From NCBI GenBank assembly GCA_963724985.1, contig CAVRWV010000009.1:208394-272393 (forward strand): a stretch of 64,000 nt of DNA, given 5' to 3'. Origin of the DNA: JAJPJE01 sp963724985. GTDB taxonomy: Bacteria; Acidobacteriota; Terriglobia; Terriglobales; Acidobacteriaceae. The notes below the pieces were generated by a model. That model was not told where the DNA came from, did not search any database, and worked only from the letters and a program-made list of their open reading frames with translations. The translations under genes were made by a program, and so were the position numbers. Shown here one piece after another: positions 53,352 to 64,000 of the stretch (positions within the stretch are counted from its first letter, which is position 1; each line of letters begins with the position of its first letter).

Positions 53352-54230
53352 CTAACTGGCAACTTTACGTTCACCTGAGCTGCCCCCACCGGCGACGGCC
53401 CGAGGATAGAGGATCGCATTGAACTCAGCCCCTACCAGAACGATAACTGAAATTATGTATAACCACACGAGCAAAACGACCGCCGTTGCCAGCGATCCAT
53501 AGAACAGGCTGTATTGCGCAAAGTGCCGCACATAGACGCGAAATCCGATGGTCGCCGGGAACCAGAGCGCAGTCACCAATGCGGACCCGGGCAGCACGCT
53601 GTGCCACGGTTGCGTGCGCGGAACCGCATGGTGATAGATCAGCGCCATCACCGCGTTCAGGGTCAGGACGGCAATCACCCAGCGCGTCAGCGTCCATAGC
53701 GTGAGGATGTACGGCTCAACCTCGTGCCCGAGTTGCAGCATCATGCCTTCAGCAAGGCGCTGCTCGATCTCGTTGCCGAAGGCCACCAGCCCGGTCGCGA
53801 AGAACATTGGGATTCCGGCCATGATCACCAACCCAAAGGCGATCATGCGCTCCTTGATAACGCCCCACATCTTCGGCAGGCGGTACGCGTTTCGGAAGCC
53901 CTCCATCCAGGAGATGATGACGCCGGACGCGGTCCACAGGGTGATGATCGAAGCAAGCACCACAATGCGGATTGGGCGATCGTGCGTCGTCTGGAAATAA
54001 GTCTCTGCTGTAGACGCCGTGCCCGGCGGCATCACCCTGCCCACTGCGTTCGAAATCTCGTGGATGAAGGCCTGAGTCTTGGCAAATGAGATGAGGATGG
54101 ACGCGCTCAACATGAGCGCCGGGAACATGGTGAGAATCGAGGAGTATGCCGCGCCCTTGGCGACGCCGAACGCGTCGTGCCGGAAAGCACTCCACACCGC
54201 CTTGCGGAAGAGGCTAAAGAAGCGCAGCAT
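53352..54230 (-). CDS. YihY/BrkB family membrane protein
   Basis: The 292-residue protein has six membrane helices with an N-terminal amphipathic start (FFSLFRKAVWSAFRHDAFG). Conserved features include AYSSILTMFPALMLSASILI, the LWTASGVIISWMEGFRNAYR helix, and WFPATIGFRVYVRHFAQYSL with YGSLATAVVLLVWLYIISVI. The family's function is unsettled (formerly RNase BN); it is an inner-membrane protein of the tUPF0761 type. A degraded copy of its 5' end and upstream region lies at 57567-57674. Confidence 0.92.
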   Translation of the reverse strand: MLRFFSLFRKAVWSAFRHDAFGVAKGAAYSSILTMFPALMLSASILISFAKTQAFIHEISNAVGRVMPPGTASTAETYFQTTHDRPIRIVVLASIITLWTASGVIISWMEGFRNAYRLPKMWGVIKERMIAFGLVIMAGIPMFFATGLVAFGNEIEQRLAEGMMLQLGHEVEPYILTLWTLTRWVIAVLTLNAVMALIYHHAVPRTQPWHSVLPGSALVTALWFPATIGFRVYVRHFAQYSLFYGSLATAVVLLVWLYIISVIVLVGAEFNAILYPRAVAGGGSSGERKVAS

Positions 54231-54387
54231 GATGGGCTAAACGGTTCAGCGCTCTTAGCTTACAGACTATCTACCGCAAAGGGCAATTGCGAAAGAGGAG
54301 CACCGGAAGTTCGCAAAAGGCACCTTCTACCTCGGACTCCCTCTCCGCTTTGTGGAAAAACGGCGCGCCAGGACTGGATTTCCCCTC

Positions 54388-55735
54388 TCACGCCGCCGGC
54401 TCGGTCGATAGATAAACCTCTTCCTTTGCCGGTTCCGTCTGCCACGTCTCCTCGGGATTAGAAGAAAGCAGCGGCAGGCCCTTGCTCAAGATGTACCGCA
54501 ACCATGTCCCACATGCTTGGGAAGTGACGACGGCGGTGATCACCAGCGCGGTATAGAAAGCTGCGTTGATGATGCCCGAATCGTACGCAACACTGGCGAG
54601 GACAATTCCGGGACCGCCGCGTGCATTGGTGGTGACTGCGATATTCACTACATCGAGTCCGCGAAAGCCGCCAGCCCTGGCCGCCAGCGCGCTCGAGAAT
54701 ATCGAGATCGCCGAAGAGGCGAAGAAGAAGATGAGCAGCACCGCCATGGAGAATTCGCGTCCGAATACCAGGCGGTATCCCACAATTCCGAAATAGATCG
54801 GCACGAATACTCCGAATGAAACCTTCGCAATCGATTCGAGCGGTACGGCAAATCGCTCACGTTCCGTCCCCTGGATTCCCCCAACGATACCGTAACCGGC
54901 GAGCAGCGCAGCAAACTGCAAGTTCACGTCAATCAAGGCCGCGACCGCAGCAATACGCCATCAAAACGAAGATCACATAACCCACTGGCGACGCTTGGTG
55001 CAGGATGTTCCAGCGGGAATTGCTGATCCACCGCAACAGGTACGGCATGATCACCATGGCAACGAGCATGAAGATAAACGTGCCGAGCACATGTGACGAG
55101 ACCGTGCTCGCCACGTGCTGGTTGGATAATGTGCTGGAGTTTGCCAGCGCCGTTGCGAATGCCAACACCATCCACAGGGCGACGTCTTCGAGGACTGCAT
55201 ATCCTAATAGCAGGCTGACAAAGCGCGTTCGCATGATTCCTAAATCCCAGAAGATCCGCGAGATCACTGGAATCGAAGTGACGGAAGTGGCGATCGCCAA
55301 TACCAGGAGTGTCGAGGTATGTTGACTGGCTGTCCCGGTGAGTCTCGCCAACGGGATGAAGCCCAGATAACCGAGTCCGAGGACGAAGATGAAGCTGGTG
55401 ACATCCGACAGTATGATCAGCAGAATAGTCTTCTTGCGATTCTCTTTTGCCAACAGGCGGCGCGTCTCGGCACCCGAACAGAACATGAGCAGGATTAAGC
55501 CGAGCTGATAGAGGAATCCAAGAACAACATTGGCACTGGGTGAGAAGGTAAACAGTTTTGCGAATACCGAGGGCGCCAGCAACTTAAGCGCGAAGGGACC
55601 AAGAACGATGCCCGCCAGAATTTCTCCAACAATTCTTGGCTGCTTGAGGCGCTCGAAGAGGTAGCCCAGTCCGTGCACGGCCGCCAGAAATGCGGCAATC
55701 GTCAGTACAAATTGACCAAAATCAAGCGGTGACAT
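54388..55735 (-). CDS. Kef-type (CPA2) cation/proton antiporter, frameshifted
   Basis: The first frame has at least ten membrane helices from the ATG at 55735 (LAAVHGLGYLFERLKQPRIV, GEILAGIVLGPFAL, VLEDVALWMVLAFATALANS) and fails at MAYCCGRGLD. Removing one base near 54949 restores AYCAVAALIDVNLQFAALLA, then YGIVGGIQGTERERF and VFVPIYFGIVGYRLVF, ending in a soluble Glu/Thr-rich tail. The repaired protein of about 448 residues has a complete Na+/H+ exchanger domain and no TrkA-N domain. It exchanges monovalent cations for protons; the ion is not predictable. Confidence 0.88.
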
Positions 55736-56409
55736 AGTTGTTCTCCTTCTGTGGAACAGTGGAACTGGTTTGCATGGTGGTATTCGGCTGCGAATAAGAG
55801 CAGGGCTGCCGAATGAGGTAATGGCGGGGACCGGTGGTCAGTTACTGGATCAGTCGAACGATCTAATTGGGTGGTGAACTTCTGCGAACAGGAGGGACTA
55901 AAACGCAGCGCTTGAACGAAGCGGCAAAGCGGAAGCAGCACGTAGATTTTATCCGCTGGGGGGCCATGATCCCGTTCGACGGTAAGGTAAGGAGCGTCGC
56001 GCTTGGGTTCCTCGAAGGCTCTTTGCATTGCGCCGTGCAGGATCACAGGAACGCGCGATTCACGCGTCGCCATAACCTGGTCCTGACTGCTGCTTGCTGA
56101 TCGCGTGATTTCCGTGCGATACACCTGGGCGCGCGTGAATGGGGACTGAGGGCTCGCAGTCTCCGGCTGTTCGTCGAGAGTGCTCGAGTTCGACTTCAGC
56201 GGTGCGACGAACAACGTGAACAGCGCAAAGAGAACCAGCCGAAATGCGCGCACCGCCGCCGAACAATCTGCATTCAACTCAGGATCGGACGAAAGCCATG
56301 GCGACCGGCCCTTTCGGATGCGATAGACCGACGGCAACATCGGAACGGAAGCATAGCTGTGAAGCAGCTCTCCCGAATTTCCCGGCGCATGCATTGGGTT
56401 GGCTACCAT
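55702..56409 (-). CDS. Unassigned open frame upstream of the antiporter, doubtful
   Basis: The ATG overlaps the stop of the nucleotidyltransferase-like gene by seven bases (ATGGTAG), which could indicate coupled translation. The 235-residue frame contains one hydrophobic stretch (AFRLVLFALFTLFVAPLKS) and a C-terminal part rich in Pro, Ser and His that overlaps the antiporter start by 34 bases. The sequence after residue 150 looks non-conserved. I consider the first 140 residues possibly real and the remainder doubtful. No family recognised. Confidence 0.3.
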   Translation of the reverse strand: MVANPMHAPGNSGELLHSYASVPMLPSVYRIRKGRSPWLSSDPELNADCSAAVRAFRLVLFALFTLFVAPLKSNSSTLDEQPETASPQSPFTRAQVYRTEITRSASSSQDQVMATRESRVPVILHGAMQRAFEEPKRDAPYLTVERDHGPPADKIYVLLPLCRFVQALRFSPSCSQKFTTQLDRSTDPVTDHRSPPLPHSAALLLFAAEYHHANQFHCSTEGEQLCHRLILVNLY

Positions 56410-57475
56410 ATGGTCTGTTTGCCCGAGATCTTATAGGTCGCGCCGGCCGCAGCTGCGAGTGGCGGCAACAGAGTGAGGCGCAAGGCGGCTGCATGATTCC
56501 GCCGCTTCCACGTCTTGACGACTTGAGCGCCCCACAGAGTCGCTCCTTGTGGGAACAAAGGCAGCCTGAAGTACGACGCATGTGGGTACAGACGTTCAAT
56601 GCCAAAGCGCGCTGCTTTGCGTACAAGTGCAGGAAATGCGGGCGAAGCGTTCCGATAATGGGCGGTAAATTCGCTGATGATCCGTAAGTGAGTGGCCACC
56701 CCGCGCCAGATCCCTTGTTGCCTCGCAATTCGATGCAGTTGCTCAAAATCAATGTGATTCAGAAGCGGAGCGTATCGACGAAATCGCAAATCCTATAAAA
56801 GAAGTGGCGATAGAGTCGTTGCAGCGTGGCAAGGACGATTTGGTCTTCAGCAGCGGGGACCCAAAGCGCAACGTGCCCTAGCGGCTTACGACGCCGCCTG
56901 GCGATAAGCTCCTTGCCATAGGCTGCAAACTCGCCAGTCTGACCGAGCCGTTGGACGTGAATCTCGACAAGAGGCCGGAGTCCCGGAACTCTGAAGTTCC
57001 ATTTATTAGCGAGCTGGTCCCCCCACGTCTGCGGCTGAATCTCGGCGTCGAACTGCGCTCGCATCAGTTGCTGGACGGCGCGTTCATCGCCAGTTGTGAA
57101 TAGGTCGAAGTCGTTTCCTAAGTCAGGCCAGTGATCCGGCGACTTGATCGCCATGACTGGGCAACCATGCTCTTCGAGCGCGTCGCACACTTTCGCAATG
57201 GTCGTAACCGTTTCCGCATTCTGTGCGCGCCGTGCAGCCATCTGCTGCTCGAATCCCACATGGTAGCTTGCCACCGGTTCGAATGTACGGATCACGATGT
57301 GATGGAGCTCTGCCAGTGAAACGAGCGTCGGAAGCTCTTCGTCATCCAGTAGCGCCAATGACTCGCGAAACTGATCGTTCGCTCGCTGGCCGTTCAGAGC
57401 CGTGCCGATCAGGGCCGCGCGGTTCAGGGCGAAGTACGACAACCAATGGAGCTGTTCGGCTTGGCGGTCTACCAT
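56403..57475 (-). CDS. Nucleotidyltransferase-family-like protein, frameshifted
   Basis: The first frame gives LEEHGCPVMAIKSPDHWPDL followed by GNDFDLFTTGDERAVQQL, the K...(S/D)-D-x-D-L pattern of the uncharacterised nucleotidyltransferase family (PF14907). The metal-binding acidic pair appears as NDFDLF, so the first Asp is present but the preceding position is Asn. It continues VEIHVQRLGQTGEFAAYGKE and FFYRICDFVDTLR, then fails; adding one base near 56771 restores LLNHIDFEQLHRIARQQGIW. Repaired length is about 357 residues. Members occur in peptide and polysaccharide clusters, but no such partners are here. Confidence 0.65.
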
Positions 57476-57566
57476 CAATCGTCAGTACCAGCTAAGACGA
57501 TTTCGATGTACGCAGTCTCCCAGCGGTTGTTCTCTGAATGGTCTAGGGCTGATGATAGGCCTAAGA

Positions 57567-57674
57567 CGAGGCCGAATGCATCGTGTCGGAAAGCACTCCA
57601 GATTGCCTTGCGAAAAGAGGCTAAGAAAACGCAGCATACTGGCCTAAACGGTTCAGCGCTCTTAGCTTACAGAT
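57567..57674 (-). pseudogene. Degraded copy of the YihY/BrkB 5' end and upstream sequence
   Basis: Bases 57567-57674 match 54164-54267, covering about the first 22 codons of the YihY gene plus the following upstream sequence (GGCCTAAACGGTTCAGCGCT, then CTTAGCTTACAGA). Small indels and substitutions have destroyed the reading frame. Orientation is the same as that of the intact gene. It marks an old duplication whose endpoints flank the antiporter and nucleotidyltransferase region. Confidence 0.85.
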
Positions 57675-57766
57675 AGGAATGTAAAAAATAATGGGAAGTT
57701 CTCAGGAAGCCCGCTCGCCGACGGGACGGGGATTGAAATTCATAGATGGATTCCGCTTCGCTGCGC

Positions 57767-57843
57767 GAAGGGTCACCATGACCCGGTGGTCTGCTGAGAC
57801 TTCGGTTGAGAGGGTAGGGTTCCCTCGCTGCGCTCGGGAGGAC
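57767..57843. repeat. CCCTCGCTGCGCTCGGGATGACA-type interspersed repeat
   Basis: TTCCCTCGCTGCGCTCGGGA followed by GGACAG at about 57821-57846 belongs to a family also present at 25366-25389, 27392-27430 and 30427-30470 in this window. A related CGCTTCGCTGCGCGAAG stem lies just before it. Each copy contains a small CGAGC/GCTCG stem. Confidence 0.75.
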
Positions 57844-57891
57844 AGGTGAAAAGTTGTGGTGGATGCGAACATTCGCTGGCTAGGCCGATTT

Positions 57892-57916
57892 GTGCGGGAA
57901 CAGCTTGTTCCCGCAC
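57892..57916. other. Perfect 11-bp hairpin GTGCGGGAACA/TGTTCCCGCAC
   Basis: The arms 57892-57902 and 57906-57916 enclose a GCT loop. No T-run follows on either strand. It stands alone in the gene-free region downstream of the NTF2-like gene end. Confidence 0.85.
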
Positions 57917-57981
57917 CGACCATTCTTCACGAACTCTACGAACGCTAAATTTCGTCGCAGTTGCTCTCTCGATGTTGGTGG

Positions 57982-58488
57982 CTAATTCTTATTGCTATTC
58001 ATTTTGACTGGTCTAAGCAGATGCGAGAACGTGAGTTGGGCGAGCTTCCACTTGCCGTTTTCCTTGATATAAACCTCAGTCACCATAAAAGGATTGGCGA
58101 CTTCGTGCTCGCCGACTACTGCCTGCAAATCAATGTCCTCTAGCAGGATGGCTGTGTTACCAAATACGCGAGCGTCAACTGCGTAAACTGCAGCTTTCTT
58201 GTACCAGATGCCACCGCTCTTAATGGTGGCTAGTTCTTGGGTTTTTCCCCATGTTCCTCCCATGTGAGTGAACATGGCTTTGTCATCAAAAAGTGTCTCT
58301 AAGGAATCGACCTTCTTGTCTGCCATCCAATCCCATTTCAAGTTTGAGAGGTTGACGACTTCTTGTTGCTCGGGTGTATGACTTGCGGCAGTTTTAATCG
58401 TTTCCGTTGGTGGCGCTGGCGGTTGCTGTGCGTAAGACGATGGCGCAATCAGTGTTGATAGAAACAGACCTAGCAGCAAGGTTTTCAT
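57982..58488 (-). CDS. Exported nuclear transport factor 2-like protein, 168 residues
   Basis: A signal peptide (LLLGLFLSTLIAPSSYAQQ) is followed by a Pro/Thr linker and one NTF2-like domain (VVNLSNLKWDWMADKKVDSL, ETLFDDKAMFTHMGGTWGKT, GNTAILLEDIDLQAVVGEHE, NGKWKLAQLTFSHLLRP). It resembles DUF4440-type exported proteins. It is unrelated in detail to the NTF2-like gene at 27500. It is divergent from an AraC-type regulator, which may control it. Confidence 0.85.
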   Translation of the reverse strand: MKTLLLGLFLSTLIAPSSYAQQPPAPPTETIKTAASHTPEQQEVVNLSNLKWDWMADKKVDSLETLFDDKAMFTHMGGTWGKTQELATIKSGGIWYKKAAVYAVDARVFGNTAILLEDIDLQAVVGEHEVANPFMVTEVYIKENGKWKLAQLTFSHLLRPVKMNSNKN

Positions 58489-58729
58489 GGCACTCCCTCG
58501 ATATGTGTGGTTGACTTTGAAAGTTCTTCGATGAACTCGAGACGAGCGTTAGCTTCTTCACGTGCTTCCTTTGCTTCAATGGCTACCCAGGTGACAATAG
58601 GAGCGACCAACCATGAGGCGGTAGTCCGATCCTGCCTACTTATTGCCTATTCCTCTGGTCAGCCCGAAAATCGATGGCTTTCCTGCGGACAGGCAACTAC
58701 CTTTAGGAGTGGACTCGGAGAACGCCGAG

Positions 58730-59689
58730 ATGGAAAGCGCTCAAGAAAACGCCGCTTTGAAAGCAGCACCAGCACGAGAATCGAGCGCGGAGCTTGCTCG
58801 CAAGATTGCCTCCTTCATAGGCAAAGAAGAGAAACGGATAACGGCGGTTCCGGGCTTGAGTCTTCACCAACGGACCTCGCCTACTCCTCCGTGCCGAACC
58901 ACCTACCATCCAGGCGTGATCGTGGTCGCTCAAGGCAGCAAACAGGCGAACCTCGGCCGGACGACCTTCGTCTACGATGAGTCGCGTTTCCTCGTGACTG
59001 CGGTCGACTTGCCGATTGTTAGCTGGGTTGCGGAAGCCACCGAGAAGGTTCCCTGTCTCGTACTGTCCTTCAGTTTGGACATGTCTACAATTCGGGAACT
59101 GCTCGTCAGTGAGGAGATCCATGTTCCGCAGGCGTCGTCTGACAGTCCCGCCATATCCATCGGCGAGACCACGCCGGAATTTCTGAACGCATGCTGTCGG
59201 CTGGTGGATCTGTTGAACAGCCCGCAGGACATTCCTTTTCTTAGCGGCCTGATTCAGCGCGAGATCATTTATCGCATTCTCAAGGGACCCGCTGGAGCGC
59301 GCTTGCGCGCCGTGGCAACACTCGGGGATCAAAGCCACCGGACGGCCAGAGCGATTGGTTGGATCGCGGCGAACTATGCCAAGCCTCTCCGCGTGGAAGA
59401 ACTCGCACAGCTTGCGAGTATGGGCGTATCCACGCTACACCACCATTTCCGCGTGCTTACTTCGATGAGTCCACTCCAGTATCAAAAACAACTTCGGCTT
59501 CAATCAGCGCGGAGCCTGATGCTCAACAATGGCCTCGATGCGGCCAGCGCGGCCTATGAAGTCGGATACGAAAGCGCCACGCAATTTAATCGCGAATACA
59601 GCCGCTTCTTCGGTCAACCTCCGATGCGAGATGTTCGAGCGCTTCTTTCTCCAGGAGCTCCGAAACTCGAATCGGTCGGTCGTTTCTGA
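58730..59689 (+). CDS. AraC-family transcriptional regulator
   Basis: From the ATG at 58730 the product has 319 residues. The N-terminal half has the AraC_N-type cupin region (PGLSLHQRTSPTPPCRTTYH, PGVIVVAQGSKQANLGRTTF, YDESRFLVTAVDLPIVSWVA). The C-terminal half has two helix-turn-helices (RVEELAQLASMGVSTLHHHF; YEVGYESATQFNREYSRFFG). Regulators of this subgroup often control a divergent or adjacent redox enzyme; the divergent NTF2-like gene is the obvious candidate target. The longer upstream frame lacks a good start. Confidence 0.9.
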   Translation: MESAQENAALKAAPARESSAELARKIASFIGKEEKRITAVPGLSLHQRTSPTPPCRTTYHPGVIVVAQGSKQANLGRTTFVYDESRFLVTAVDLPIVSWVAEATEKVPCLVLSFSLDMSTIRELLVSEEIHVPQASSDSPAISIGETTPEFLNACCRLVDLLNSPQDIPFLSGLIQREIIYRILKGPAGARLRAVATLGDQSHRTARAIGWIAANYAKPLRVEELAQLASMGVSTLHHHFRVLTSMSPLQYQKQLRLQSARSLMLNNGLDAASAAYEVGYESATQFNREYSRFFGQPPMRDVRALLSPGAPKLESVGRF

Positions 59690-59710
59690 TTGAGTTGTTT
59701 AGCGGACTCT

Positions 59711-59746
59711 CAAAAACAAAAAGGGCGACCCTTTCGGATCGCCCTC
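59711..59746 (-). terminator. Rho-independent terminator of rpoC
   Basis: The stem AGGGCGATCC / GGGTCGCCCT (minus-strand view) has one mismatch, a GAAA-type loop and a T-rich tail (TTTTTGTTTTTG). It begins about 20 bases after the rpoC stop, and also lies after the convergent AraC gene. Confidence 0.9.
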
Positions 59747-59767
59747 TGATAACTACTAACTGACAAC

Positions 59768-63964
<4,197 letters not shown>

Positions 63965-63968
63965 AGTT

Positions 63969-63974
63969 TCCTCC
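63969..63974 (-). promoter_or_regulatory. rpoC: Ribosome binding site that decides the TTG start of rpoC
   Basis: GGAGGA (minus strand) ends five bases before the TTG at 63964. The next candidate, an ATG eight codons later, has no such site, so TTG is the preferred start. Confidence 0.8.
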
Positions 63975-64000
63975 GGTGCGATCTTGTCGTTGACCGCTCA

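Larger units (their letters stand above)
57476..57981. other. Gene-free region of about 500 bases with repeat and duplication debris
   Basis: No convincing gene is present. The region holds a degraded copy of the YihY 5' end (57567-57674), words of the CCCTCGCTGCGCTCGGGA family (57767-57843) and a perfect hairpin (57892-57916). It lies between the starts of the nucleotidyltransferase-like gene and the end of the NTF2-like gene. Confidence 0.7.

Overview
The window looks like a chromosomal segment of an Acidobacteriota bacterium of the Terriglobia (Koribacter-like) type. The evidence is the G+C-rich coding style, the RpoC, S1, PurL/PurF/PurH and SelA/SelB sequences, the Acidobacteria-type CarboxypepD_reg proteins, and many short intergenic repeat words of a kind I associate with this group. 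This assignment is from recognition, not from a search. I see no rRNA, tRNA, CRISPR array, prophage or insertion sequence.

Layout. 0-4.4 kb: the 3' end of rsmB, a membrane-anchored PASTA protein, selA, then a rightward run of small genes (frameshifted helical protein, hypothetical, DUF488, beta-carbonic anhydrase). 4.4-13 kb: a repeat-filled gap, a CarboxypepD_reg protein, a GYD protein, a secreted amidohydrolase followed by a diguanylate cyclase, a double-receiver regulator, and rpsA. 13-20.7 kb: HIT protein, lipoprotein, DUF2393-like protein, trmFO, AhpD-like, DinB, selB, and two small frameshifted genes. 21-25 kb: purL-purF, with a partial duplication of the purF 3' end. 25-31.7 kb: small membrane and secreted proteins, a Ser/Thr kinase with PEGA domains, dgt. 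31.7-37.3 kb: large TPR protein, purH, glycolipid-binding-like protein. 37.4-44.4 kb: LuxR-type regulator, small enzymes and regulators, fabG, an MlaD-like protein. 44.5-51.7 kb: membrane spermidine-synthase-like protein, acpS, a LysW-like zinc ribbon, M28 peptidase, rhomboid-like protein. 51.8-57.5 kb: pyk, YihY/BrkB, a Kef-type antiporter, a nucleotidyltransferase-like gene. 58-64 kb: NTF2-like, AraC regulator, rpoC.

The functional themes are housekeeping: transcription (rpoC), translation (rpsA, trmFO, rsmB, selA/selB), purine synthesis (purL, purF, purH), lipid synthesis (fabG, acpS) and envelope functions (PASTA, MlaD, TPR, antiporter). selA and selB lie 15 kb apart; selD and selC are not visible here.

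The most striking property is that at least fourteen otherwise coherent genes are split by single-base shifts, including pyk, the kinase, the antiporter, carbonic anhydrase, MlaD and the amidohydrolase. One small gene needs four alternating indels. Several events fall in short G or C runs, so I favour consensus errors in the assembly, but real decay cannot be excluded. The second striking property is the density of intergenic repeats: inverted word repeats, a perfect 23-bp inverted pair, a 7-bp tandem array, and repeat sequence that has become the 3' end of two genes. I did not find a convincing new biological system; the candidates worth a check are listed as findings.
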